Assembly (NCBI GenBank): GCA_963763135.1
Contig: CAVXNJ010000012.1
Span: 186,001-250,000 of the forward strand
Origin: JANMZO01 sp963763135
GTDB taxonomy: Bacteria; Actinomycetota; Acidimicrobiia; Acidimicrobiales; JANYDT01
Reading direction: 5' to 3'
DNA: 64,000 nt
In this document: positions 32,604-41,338 of the stretch, in pieces
Layout of the letters: every line of letters begins with the position of its first letter
How positions within the stretch are numbered: the stretch's first letter is position 1
The notes under the pieces: generated by a model
Seen by the model: the letters and a program-made list of their open reading frames with translations, nothing else
What the model was told of the DNA's origin: nothing
Database searches by the model: none
Made by a program: the position numbers and the translations under genes

Positions 32604-33564
32604 ATGGTCGACATCACGTTTACAACCGTTCAGAACGGCGACATCGATATACGGGTCGCAGTCGCGGGCTCCGGCCCACTGATCCTCTGTATTCACGGAT
32701 GGCCCGAGCTGTGGATCTCCTGGCGGCATCAAATGGCGCACTTCGCGCCGATGGGTTACACGATCGCTGCCATGGACGTGCGCGGCTACGGCGGAAGTTC
32801 CAAACCGACCGACATCGCGGCGTACCGACTCACCGAGCTGTGTGCCGACGCGGCGGCCGTCATCGATGCCCTCGGCGACGGGACCGCGATCGTCTTCGGC
32901 CATGACTGGGGCGCTCCCATCGCGCTGGAACACCGCCCGCCTCTACCCCGAGAAGGTTCGGGCGGTCGCGGGCCTCAGTGTGCCCTACCTTCCCGTGGGT
33001 CCCGATTCGTCGTTGGATCTGTGGAAGGAGATCTACAAAGACCGCTTCTTCTATCAGCTGTACTTCCAGGAACCCGGCGTCGCTGAAGCCGAGCTGGGTG
33101 CCGATACCGCAAAGAGCCTGCGCATGATCTACTACTCGATCAGCGGCGACGGAGCCGGCCTGTTCCTCCAGGAAAAGCCCGCAGACGCCAAGATGCTCGA
33201 TGGCCTCGTGGACCCTGATCCGTTTCCCGACTGGCTGAGCCCTGATGAACTTCGGATCTATGTCGATGCGATCGAAGCGGGCGGATGGCACGGACCTCTA
33301 AACCGCTACCGAGCCCAGTCGTTCGATGCCGCAGACATCGGATCTCTCCCAAACCCGGAGCTGCACCAGCCGGCGGCCTTCATCGGCGGCGAGCACGACG
33401 CCGTTCGCACGTTCATGCCCGGCATGGACATCTTCGAACTCGCGAGCAGTTCATGTACGGACTTCCGTGGGTCAACCGTGGTCCCGGGAGCCGGGCACTG
33501 GGTCCAGCAGGAGGCCCCCGATGCGACAAACGAAGCCCTGGAAGCATTCGTTCGATCGCTGTAG
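32604..33564 (+). pseudogene. Epoxide-hydrolase-type alpha/beta hydrolase, interrupted by one extra base
   Basis: The frame from the ATG at 32604 has HGWPELWISWRHQM and the nucleophile motif FGHDWGAPIA, then goes wrong (LEHRPPLPRE). The next frame from about 32925 takes up the expected sequence WNTARLYPEKVRAVAGLSVP and runs to the stop at 33564, with the C-terminal catalytic block GAGHWVQQEAP. Removing one G near 32924 restores IAWNTARLYPEKV. The two parts together give about 319 residues, a normal length. The second epoxide hydrolase at 40281 is intact and similar. It could be a real pseudogene or an assembly error. Confidence 0.85.
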
Positions 33565-33647
33565 CCAGGGACCGCCAACGCACTTCACGTCTTCGTAGGG
33601 ATGGGTCAGACGACGCAGCAACCTGGGCAAAATGTCGATAGGCGGGC

Positions 33648-36635
33648 ATGCCTCATACCGAGACCCCGCACATTGAACCACGACCAGGTCCGCGCCGGTC
33701 CCGACGACTGGTCGGCACAATCGCTGCGATCGGTCTGATCGCGACCATTGTTGGGGTCACCGCGCTGCCCGCGCCAGCGGCGAGCACCACGTTCACCTTC
33801 GGTGCGGGAACGGCGAACGCCGCAACAATCAGCGACTCGGCCGGAGGCGAAACACTGGAGGTTACCGCCAGCGGAGGTTCGACGAATGTGCTGGTGGTGG
33901 ACAACTCGATGTCCTTCTGGGTCAACCCGATTAACGGGTTCTCCGGATCCTCGTTGTTCGTCGACTCCGCAAGCGATCCGGTCAGCCTGACCCTCAGCGT
34001 CAATGGCGGAAAACTGTTTGACCTCGAAGGCCTGACGCTTTTCGATATATACGGAACTGACAGCAGTCTCACGCTGACCACAACCAAAGGGTCGGTGAAC
34101 ACCACCTTCACCTCCGACCCGAACAACGCCGATCCCAAGACCTTTGCCGTTGGTGCTCTTCAGGGAGTGGGGTCAGTCGTCATCACCAAACAGGGCGGCG
34201 GCCCGTTCGCCATTGGCATCGACGACGTGGTGTTGAACAACATCACGGTTCCCACACCCTCTGCGCCGACCAGCGTCAGTGCAAGCGCCGGCGACAACCA
34301 GGCGACCGTCTCGTTCTCCGCGCCGTCTTCGGACGGCGGAAGCGCCATTACCGGATACACCGCAACAGCGAATCCCGGTGGCGCAACCGGCACAGCGTCG
34401 TCGAGCCCAATTACCGTAAGCGGGCTTACGAATGGTACCGCCTACACCTTCACCGTCACGGCCACGAACGCGGGCGGGACCGGATCGGCATCTTCGGCAT
34501 CAAACTCCGTGACTCCCAAAGCCAACCAGACGATCACGTTCGCCAATCCCGGGTCCCAGAACTTCGGCACCACGCCAACATTGTCGGCCACATCGACATC
34601 GGCGCTCCCGCCCTCGTTCACGTCATCGAGCACGGGAGTGTGCACGATCACCACGGGCGGGCTCCTGTCCTTTGTGACCGCGGGGACCTGCACCATCAAC
34701 GCAAATCAGTCCGGCAACTCGGCGTTCAACGCCGCGTCGCAGGTCACGCAGTCATTCACGGTGATCGCAGTTGTTCCCGGAGCGCCAACCATCGGCACCG
34801 CAACGGCCGGTGACACCTCGGCCTCGGTCGCGTTCATCGCCCCGGCGTCAACCGGTGGTGCGTCAATCATGAGCTACACCGTCACAGCCAACCCCGGTGG
34901 CGCAACCGGTACCGGGGCAACGAGTCCGATAACCGTGACCGGTCTCACGAACGGGACGGCCTACACGTTCACGGTCACCGCAACGAACAGCGCCGGAACG
35001 GGTAGTTCCTCGTCGGCTTCGAATTCGGCTTCACCGGCTGGACCACCACCAACCGTTACGAGTGCAACGTACGACGCATCAACCGGAGTCCTGACCGTCA
35101 CCGGCACCAACATGACGACCGGCGACACGATCGACCCGTCGAAGCTGACAATGAGGGGCGAGGGGTTCTCGACCTACACCCTCACCTCCTCGACGGTTTC
35201 CGCATCGAGCAGCACGACGTTTTCCGTGACGCTGAACCCCACCGACCTGGCCGCCGTCAATCAGATCATGAACAAGAACGGTACGTCGTCGACGTCGAGC
35301 ACGACATACAACCTCGCCGCCGCTGACGACTGGGACAGCGACATCGCTTCGGGAGACACATCGGATCTGAACGGCAACGGCATCACCGTCATGAACGTAG
35401 GCATACCTACTATCTCGTCCGCGTCCTACAACGTCAGCTCCGGGGTTCTGACTGTTACCGGAACCAACTTCGTGCAATTGTCCGGTGCCACCAACGACAT
35501 CGACGTTTCGAAGCTGACGCTCACGGGCGCCGGCGCTGCGACCTACACGCTGACATCAAGCTCCGTCGAGATCACGAGCGACACGTCGTTCTCGGTGACC
35601 GTCAACGGAACTGACCAGGCGGCCCTCGAGGCACTCCTCGACGCCGACGGCTCGTCGTCATCGGGAGGAACCACCTACAACCTGTCCTCCGCCGAGGACT
35701 GGAACGCCGGAGCGAACAGCGCTGTTGTAATCGCCGACCTCACGGGCAACGCGGTAACCGTGACCAACGCCGTACCGCCCACGACGACAACAACAACCAC
35801 GACGACCACAACCACGACGACCACCACGGTTGCGCCGACGACGACAATCGCGCCGACAACAACAACAACAACGGTTGCGCCTACGACCACCACAACCGCG
35901 CCGACCACAACGACGACCACCGCGCCGACCACGACGGTTGCCCCGACGACGACGACGCCAGCCACGACGACTGTTGCACCGACCACGACAGCCACCGCCG
36001 ATCCCAGCACAACGACCGAGGCCCCAGCAACAACAACGACAGCGCCGACGCCCGAGTCGACGGTGCCTCTAGCGCTCAACCCGACTACAACACTGGCGAC
36101 GGGATCCGTGACCACGTCGTCGGCAACGTCCACGACCGCAGCGGTTCCAACAACAACGTCGGTTGGCAACGCTCCCGCGGGCTCACTCGATACGACTCCC
36201 CCGGTCCTGCTTCCGATCCCCGTCCCACCACCGGAGAACTTCATCGCCGACCTCACGTTGCCGCCAGGCACGGTTGAGCCGGCTCAGAGCTTCACGTTCT
36301 CGGGCACCGGATATCTCGGCAACAGCGGCCTGACCTTCTGGCTGCTGTCGACGCCGATCCTGCTCGGACAGGCAACCGCAAACGACGACGGTTCCTTCTC
36401 GTTCAACGTCGTACTGCCGGCGGGCGTAACCGGTAACCACCACCTCGTCGCCACCGGCATCGGGGCGGACGGCAATCAGCGGGTGGTGTCACAGCCGATA
36501 ACCGTCGTTCCCGCTACACCGAACGATCAGTTGGCGCTGACGGGGCGAGACTCCCTGTCGCTCACGCTTGTCGCTCTGTTCGCGATGGCGGTCGGCTTCA
36601 CACTCGTGCGCAGGACGCGTCGACGCCGAATCTAA
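33648..36635 (+). CDS. LAxTG-anchored surface protein with Fn3 domains and Thr-rich stalk
   Basis: 995 residues. A signal peptide precedes ALPAPAA (about residue 45). An N-terminal beta domain (about 50-200) is followed by a fibronectin III domain (APTSVSASAGDNQATVSFSAP), an MBG-like domain (QTITFANPGSQNFGTTPTLS), a second Fn3, and two copies of a module (ATYDASTGVLTVTGTNMTTGD, ASYNVSSGVLTVTGTNFVQL). A Thr/Pro/Ala stalk of about 130 residues follows, then an Ig-like domain. The end is LALTG, a hydrophobic helix and RRTRRRRI, a class E sortase (LAxTG) anchor. The ATG at 33648 follows AGGCGGG. It is probably a wall-attached adhesin; no sortase gene is in the window. Confidence 0.9.
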   Translation: MPHTETPHIEPRPGPRRSRRLVGTIAAIGLIATIVGVTALPAPAASTTFTFGAGTANAATISDSAGGETLEVTASGGSTNVLVVDNSMSFWVNPINGFSGSSLFVDSASDPVSLTLSVNGGKLFDLEGLTLFDIYGTDSSLTLTTTKGSVNTTFTSDPNNADPKTFAVGALQGVGSVVITKQGGGPFAIGIDDVVLNNITVPTPSAPTSVSASAGDNQATVSFSAPSSDGGSAITGYTATANPGGATGTASSSPITVSGLTNGTAYTFTVTATNAGGTGSASSASNSVTPKANQTITFANPGSQNFGTTPTLSATSTSALPPSFTSSSTGVCTITTGGLLSFVTAGTCTINANQSGNSAFNAASQVTQSFTVIAVVPGAPTIGTATAGDTSASVAFIAPASTGGASIMSYTVTANPGGATGTGATSPITVTGLTNGTAYTFTVTATNSAGTGSSSSASNSASPAGPPPTVTSATYDASTGVLTVTGTNMTTGDTIDPSKLTMRGEGFSTYTLTSSTVSASSSTTFSVTLNPTDLAAVNQIMNKNGTSSTSSTTYNLAAADDWDSDIASGDTSDLNGNGITVMNVGIPTISSASYNVSSGVLTVTGTNFVQLSGATNDIDVSKLTLTGAGAATYTLTSSSVEITSDTSFSVTVNGTDQAALEALLDADGSSSSGGTTYNLSSAEDWNAGANSAVVIADLTGNAVTVTNAVPPTTTTTTTTTTTTTTTTVAPTTTIAPTTTTTTVAPTTTTTAPTTTTTTAPTTTVAPTTTTPATTTVAPTTTATADPSTTTEAPATTTTAPTPESTVPLALNPTTTLATGSVTTSSATSTTAAVPTTTSVGNAPAGSLDTTPPVLLPIPVPPPENFIADLTLPPGTVEPAQSFTFSGTGYLGNSGLTFWLLSTPILLGQATANDDGSFSFNVVLPAGVTGNHHLVATGIGADGNQRVVSQPITVVPATPNDQLALTGRDSLSLTLVALFAMAVGFTLVRRTRRRRI

Positions 36636-36677
36636 ATGTGCGGGTCAACCTACTCAGCAGCCGGATTCACTAGGAAA

Positions 36678-37523
36678 CTAGGGGAACACGACGGTTCTGC
36701 TGCCGAGTAGGAACACTCGACCTTCGGCCCACGCCTTGACGGCGCGGCTCAGCACGATCCGCTCCACGTCCTTGCCGAGGATGACCATCTCGTCGGCTGA
36801 CATCGCGTGGCTCACCCGCGCGACGTCTTGGTCGATGATCGGACCCTCGTCGAGTTCTCCGGTCACAAAATGCGCGGTCGCCCCGATCAATTTCACGCCG
36901 CGCTCCCACGCCTGGTGGTACGGCTTCGCTCCCTTGAAGCCAGGAAGGAACGAGTGGTGGATGTTGATGACCCGACCTTGGAGATCAGCGGCCAACTCGT
37001 CGGTCAGGACCTGCATGTAGCGGGCCAAGACGACCAGGTCGATCGAATGCTGCTCGGCCAGCGCACGGATGCGGTCCTCCGCGGCCCGCTTGGTATCGGG
37101 GGTGACAGGCACATGTTCGTAGGGCACGCCGTAGCGCGCCGCCAACCCGGCCATGTCGGGATGGTTGGACACGATCAGCTCTATCGATACCGGAAGTTCA
37201 CCAACGCTCCAGCGTTGCAGGAGATCCGCCAGACAGTGCTCATGCTTCGACACCATGATGAGCAGACGGGGACGATCGTCTTCGCGGCGGACCTGGAGAG
37301 TGGCCCCGAGCTCGCTCACTCGGGCGGCAAGCGCGTTGGCCACGTGGGTCGCCGAGCCCTCAGGCGCTTCGATTCGTGTTCGCATGCAGAACATCTCGCT
37401 GGCCGAATCACCGTGCTGAGCGTTGTCGATGATGTTCGCCCCGAGTTCGAAGATGCCTTGCGAAATCGAAGCCACGATGCCGGGACGGTCGGGGCACACG
37501 AGAGTCAGAATGTGTTTGGTCAC
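36678..37523 (-). CDS. purU: Formyltetrahydrofolate deformylase
   Basis: A 281-residue PurU. An N-terminal ACT domain (residues 1-80, MTKHILTLVCPDRPGIVASIS) precedes a formyltransferase-fold catalytic domain with VINIHHSFLPGFKGAKPYHQAW and AHFVTGELDEGPIIDQD, which hold the conserved Asn-His and Asp. The enzyme frees formate from 10-formyl-THF to supply purine synthesis and balance one-carbon units. The start is the GTG at 37523, with GGAAAG just upstream. Confidence 0.95.
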   Translation of the reverse strand: MTKHILTLVCPDRPGIVASISQGIFELGANIIDNAQHGDSASEMFCMRTRIEAPEGSATHVANALAARVSELGATLQVRREDDRPRLLIMVSKHEHCLADLLQRWSVGELPVSIELIVSNHPDMAGLAARYGVPYEHVPVTPDTKRAAEDRIRALAEQHSIDLVVLARYMQVLTDELAADLQGRVINIHHSFLPGFKGAKPYHQAWERGVKLIGATAHFVTGELDEGPIIDQDVARVSHAMSADEMVILGKDVERIVLSRAVKAWAEGRVFLLGSRTVVFP

Positions 37524-37635
37524 CTTTCCGACGCTAATCGAGCACGCAGTCCCCTCCGATTGGGTGCTTCCTCGGGTGCGTTCTCCGGAGCGCCGATCGG
37601 CCCGATTGACCCGATTGACCCGATTGTTCGACGGG

Positions 37636-38034
37636 TCAGCTCAGCACCGCCTGGGTCTGAAGCGTCTTCGTGACGGCTCGGCCCCGGTCATCGGTGACGG
37701 TGATGTCGAGCACCACGGTGGTGCGACCCACATGAACCGGGACCGCCGTAATCGTGATGTCGCCATCTTTCACGCCACGAAGAAAGTTCGTCTTTGATTC
37801 GATGGTCGACGTTCCGACTGCGCCGGACGGAAGATTGTGGAATGCGGCGAGGCCCCCGGTCGAGTCGATGCAGGCGAGCAGAAAGCCCCCGTGCAGCACT
37901 CCCCCAACGGTGCAGCGATCAGCGGACCACGATGACATGGTCACCGTCTTCTCCGCCGAGGCCGACACGACCCGCAGATCGAGCTGCACGGTGAACGGCA
38001 TATTGGACTGCATGAACTCGGTGTCAGCATTCAT
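37636..38034 (-). CDS. PaaI-like hotdog thioesterase
   Basis: A 132-residue single hotdog domain. It has the active-site helix VGGVLHGGFLLACIDSTGGLAA and the strand TVVLDITVTDDRGRAV. The ATG at 38034 is chosen over an upstream start, which would add a Cys/Arg-rich leader. It is likely an acyl-CoA thioesterase working as a dimer or tetramer. It lies 112 bases upstream (on the minus strand) of purU, with three CCCGATTGA repeats in between. Confidence 0.85.
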   Translation of the reverse strand: MNADTEFMQSNMPFTVQLDLRVVSASAEKTVTMSSWSADRCTVGGVLHGGFLLACIDSTGGLAAFHNLPSGAVGTSTIESKTNFLRGVKDGDITITAVPVHVGRTTVVLDITVTDDRGRAVTKTLQTQAVLS

Positions 38035-38091
38035 CGCCGAATTCTGGCAGCTTCTGCGCGGACACGCACCGGCGAGCACAAACCGGGAAGG

Positions 38092-39012
38092 CTACGGGGT
38101 CTTCACGCGGGCCGCGACCACCTCTTCCACGCTGTCTCGCAACCATCGGTGCGCCGGATCGGCCGAGAATCTTCGGTGCCAGCTGAGCACCGCCCCGTAC
38201 GTCGGCACGTCAACCGGGACGTTGAACACCGTGATCTTCACCGCCGCCTTGGTCTCACGGGCGAGGCGGGAAGGGACCGTCGCCACGAGATCCGACGTGA
38301 CGGCGGCAAACACTGCGGCGTAGAAGGTGGGAACCACCAGTCCCACGTGCCGGGCGAGGTCACGCGCCCGCAGTGCGTCGTCGATCGGACCCCATATGAC
38401 TCCACGACGGCTTGTCACGACATGTTGCTGGGCGGCGAAGCGCTTTGCCGTGACACGACCCGTCGTCAGGGGATGTCCCCTGCGCACCAACCCGACAAAG
38501 TGGTCGTGGAAGAGCTCACGCTGCTCGATGTCCGGAGCGTCGGGGAGCCGGGCGCTGATGTTGACATCGACCTCCGACCCCCTGACCGCATCGACGTCGC
38601 CGATGTCTCCTTCGGACGCGAACCGAAGTGTCACCCGCGGCGCCACACGCGCGACGAATTCGGCGAGGCGCGGGCCGATTGTTCCGACCACCGCGTCGCT
38701 GGCCCGGATCACGAATGTGCGGTGCAGGAGCGAGGCATCGAAAACTCCCGGTCGAACAAACAGCATCTGCGTTTGCTCGACGATCTCGCGCACGGGGCTT
38801 CGAAGCTCCTCGGCCCGTGGCGTCGGGACCAGGGTGCGACCCGACCGCACGAGGATCGGGTCGTTGAACGTCGTTCTGATACGGGCGAGGGTGTGGCTCA
38901 TGGCCGGAACGCTCACGTGCAGCTGCTCAGCCGCGAGCGTGACACTCCGAGTCTCCAGCAGACGGTCCAACGCCGTCAGAAGGTTGAGATCAACATCCGT
39001 TCGTAGTTGCAC
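38092..39012 (-). CDS. LysR-family transcriptional regulator
   Basis: 306 residues. The N-terminal HTH is DVDLNLLTALDRLLETRSVTLAAEQLHVSVPAMSHTLARIRTTFNDPILVR, followed by the periplasmic-binding-type effector domain to VEEVVAARVKTP. The start is the GTG at 39012. It is divergent from the darcynin gene with a 66-base gap, the classical LysR layout, so that gene is the probable target. Confidence 0.92.
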   Translation of the reverse strand: MQLRTDVDLNLLTALDRLLETRSVTLAAEQLHVSVPAMSHTLARIRTTFNDPILVRSGRTLVPTPRAEELRSPVREIVEQTQMLFVRPGVFDASLLHRTFVIRASDAVVGTIGPRLAEFVARVAPRVTLRFASEGDIGDVDAVRGSEVDVNISARLPDAPDIEQRELFHDHFVGLVRRGHPLTTGRVTAKRFAAQQHVVTSRRGVIWGPIDDALRARDLARHVGLVVPTFYAAVFAAVTSDLVATVPSRLARETKAAVKITVFNVPVDVPTYGAVLSWHRRFSADPAHRWLRDSVEEVVAARVKTP

Positions 39013-39043
39013 AAGATGAAACAGTAACTTGCTGAACTTCGTA

Positions 39044-39072
39044 TTGGTGAAAGAAGGCGGAATCCGTACCTT
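39044..39072 (+). promoter_or_regulatory. Putative leaderless promoter of the darcynin gene
   Basis: TTGGTG (39044-39049) and TACCTT (39067-39072) are 17 bases apart, and the ATG at 39079 follows 6 bases later without a ribosome binding site. The LysR regulator would bind in the 66-base divergent gap. Confidence 0.5.
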
Positions 39073-39078
39073 GGTCAC

Positions 39079-39423
39079 ATGACAACCACAACGACCACCA
39101 ACCACGCCTTCTTCATGCTCGTTCACGCCACGACCGACTGGCTCGCCCTGGCTCCCGCCGATCGCTTTGCCTTCGTCGACAAGGTGATGCGGCCGATCCT
39201 GAAACGCCATCCCGATGTGTCCCTGCGGTACTTCGATTCTGAGGCCTTTCACGGCCGCTTCAGCGATGTGTTGCTGTGGGAGACCGCCAGCATCCTGTCG
39301 TACCAGGAGGTGGTGGAGGAACTTCGCGAGACGAAGTTCTGGGACCACTACTTCGAAGTGCGAGACGTCGTTCCATCGATCGAGAACGCCTACGCGATCC
39401 ACTACGACGTGGCTCCGGTCTGA
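39079..39423 (+). CDS. Darcynin-family protein
   Basis: A 114-residue protein resembling the darcynin family (a small uncharacterised domain). The key pattern is HAFFMLVHATTDWLALAPADRF, then LRYFDSEAFHGRFSDVLLWET, then YFEVRDVVPSIENAYAIHY. It resembles a dimeric alpha/beta ferredoxin-like fold. The biochemical role is unknown. It is divergent from a LysR regulator and stands behind its own leaderless-type promoter. Confidence 0.75.
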   Translation: MTTTTTTNHAFFMLVHATTDWLALAPADRFAFVDKVMRPILKRHPDVSLRYFDSEAFHGRFSDVLLWETASILSYQEVVEELRETKFWDHYFEVRDVVPSIENAYAIHYDVAPV

Positions 39424-39538
39424 GAACCACTGCTTACCGATCAGTGAACGCTTCCTGTTTCTCGGAAGTCGGAATCGCGGGAATCTGCCCGGGCAAAATA
39501 TGCCCACGTCGATTCGGCCGCTTCCGTCAGACTGGTGC

Positions 39539-40189
39539 ATGGCAATCAATGACCTCTGGCCGCTGTTCGACTTGCAGATCATCACCGAGCGACTCACGAT
39601 GCGAGTGCCGAACGATCACGATCTTGCTGCACTGATCGATACCGCGAAGGCCGGAATCCATGACCCGGCCACCATGCCGTTCGCCGTGCCGTGGACCGAT
39701 CTTCCTTCGCCCGATTTCGAACGCAGCGCCCTGCAGTACCACTGGGGAACTCGAGCCACCTTCGCTCCGGCGAAGTGGGACCTCGGTTTCGTGATCAAGT
39801 TCGAGGGCCAGGTCATCGGGATGCAGGGGCTCCACGCCACATCGTTTCCGATACTGCGTTCGATCGAAACGGGATCGTGGCTCGGCCTGGCCCACCAGGG
39901 CAAGGGAATCGGCAAGGAGATGCGGGCTGCGGCCGTCCGCTTTGCCTTCGAGTACCTCGGTGCGGAGCAGATCACGAGCGGCGCATTTGAAGACAACGAG
40001 GCCTCGCAGCGCGTGACGCTGGCGACCGGTTACGAGCCGAACGGACGCGACCGTATGGTTCGTCGAGGAATGCCGGCAGGTCATCTCCGTTTCATGTTGA
40101 CGCGAGCGCGGTGGGAGGCCACGCGTTCAGACACCGGCGTGTTCGAAGTGTCGGGATTTGAACCCTGCCGCTCCATGTTCGGCCTGTAG
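39539..40189 (+). CDS. GNAT-family N-acetyltransferase
   Basis: A 216-residue acetyltransferase of the RimJ/RimL type. The N-terminal FDLQIITERLTMRVPNDHDLAALIDTA, the acetyl-CoA loop HQGKGIGKEMRAAAVRFAFE, and ITSGAFEDNEASQRVTLATGYEP are characteristic. It probably acetylates a protein N-terminus or a small amine. The ATG at 39539 is preferred; one at 39500 would add 13 residues. Confidence 0.85.
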   Translation: MAINDLWPLFDLQIITERLTMRVPNDHDLAALIDTAKAGIHDPATMPFAVPWTDLPSPDFERSALQYHWGTRATFAPAKWDLGFVIKFEGQVIGMQGLHATSFPILRSIETGSWLGLAHQGKGIGKEMRAAAVRFAFEYLGAEQITSGAFEDNEASQRVTLATGYEPNGRDRMVRRGMPAGHLRFMLTRARWEATRSDTGVFEVSGFEPCRSMFGL

Positions 40190-40280
40190 TTCAACCGAGC
40201 GGTAGCGGTCGAACCGCTCGGGCAGCGCTATCGTGCGGGCAGGTTCTTCATACGAAGACTCACGAAGGAGCCAACACGCA

Positions 40281-41315
40281 ATGCCAGCGTTCTCGACCGA
40301 AATCACCGCCCAGTCAGTAACCATAGGTGCGCATACGACGAACTATCTGGCGGCCGGACCCGAAGACGGCCCGCTGATCATCTTTGTGCACGGGTGGCCC
40401 GAGCTATCGCTCAGCTGGCGCCATCAACTCCCCGTGTTTGCCGGCCTGGGGTTTCGGGCAGTCGCTCCGGACATGCGCGGCTACGGGGAATCAACGGTGT
40501 ACGCCAACCTCGATGATTACGCCCAGGAGAAGGTCGTGGGTGACATGATCGAGCTCCTCGATTCGCTCGAGCGGGAGCGGGCGGTGTGGGTGGGTCACGA
40601 TTGGGGAAGCCCAACCGTATGGAACATCGCGAGTCACCATCCCGATCGTTGCTATGGCGTTGTCAACTTGTGCGTTCCGTACTTCACGATCGAGCGCGGG
40701 CTCGAATCCTGCCGTCCGCTGATCAACCGCGAGCGCTACCCCGAATCCGAATTCCCCTATGGCCAGTGGGAGTACATGCAGTTCTACGTCGAGAACTTCG
40801 AGAAGGCCACGTCGACGTTCGCCGCGAATCCGTACAACACCGCCAAGCTGCTTTTCCGAAAAGGTGACCCCACGGGATTCGGGCAGCGGACCGCCACCGC
40901 CATGACCCGCCAGATGGGTGGCTGGTTCGGTCCCCTGACCGAAGCTCCCGACTTCCCGATCGACACCGACGTCGTGACCGAGGCCGATCTGCGTATTTAC
41001 GCGGCTGCTCTCGAACGCAACGGATTCTTCGGACCCGACGCGTATTACATGAACCACGAGGCGAACGCGGCGTATGCCGAGCGGGCGGTGAACGATGGCC
41101 GTCTTGAGATGCCCGTGCTGTTCCTTGCCGCTCAGTACGACTACGTATGCGACGCGATTACGTCAGCGCTAGCGGACCCCATGCGCGAAAAGTGCTCGCT
41201 ACTCGATGAAGTCGTGGTGTACTCCGGCCACTGGATGGCGCAGGAACGACCCGCGCAGGTCAATGCCGCGATCGCACGGTGGCTGTCGGTGCGTCTCCCC
41301 AAAGCATGGCCGTGA
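40281..41315 (+). CDS. Epoxide hydrolase-type alpha/beta hydrolase, intact
   Basis: A 344-residue hydrolase. It has the oxyanion HGWPELSLSWRHQLP, the nucleophile Asp in VWVGHDWGSPTVWNIA, and the C-terminal catalytic His in YSGHWMAQERP. The cap-domain Tyr positions are present (YIMN-like regions; not aligned). The ATG at 40281 follows AAGGAG by 10 bases, a strong start. It is the intact relative of the broken gene at 32604. The substrate is likely an epoxide or haloalkane-like compound. Confidence 0.9.
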   Translation: MPAFSTEITAQSVTIGAHTTNYLAAGPEDGPLIIFVHGWPELSLSWRHQLPVFAGLGFRAVAPDMRGYGESTVYANLDDYAQEKVVGDMIELLDSLERERAVWVGHDWGSPTVWNIASHHPDRCYGVVNLCVPYFTIERGLESCRPLINRERYPESEFPYGQWEYMQFYVENFEKATSTFAANPYNTAKLLFRKGDPTGFGQRTATAMTRQMGGWFGPLTEAPDFPIDTDVVTEADLRIYAAALERNGFFGPDAYYMNHEANAAYAERAVNDGRLEMPVLFLAAQYDYVCDAITSALADPMREKCSLLDEVVVYSGHWMAQERPAQVNAAIARWLSVRLPKAWP

Positions 41316-41338
41316 CCGAGACACCGACTACGGCGCGA

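Noticed and set aside
35675..36271. Val-rich minus-strand frame opposite the surface protein stalk
   Set aside because: Same effect as above: complement of the Thr/Pro/Ala stalk.
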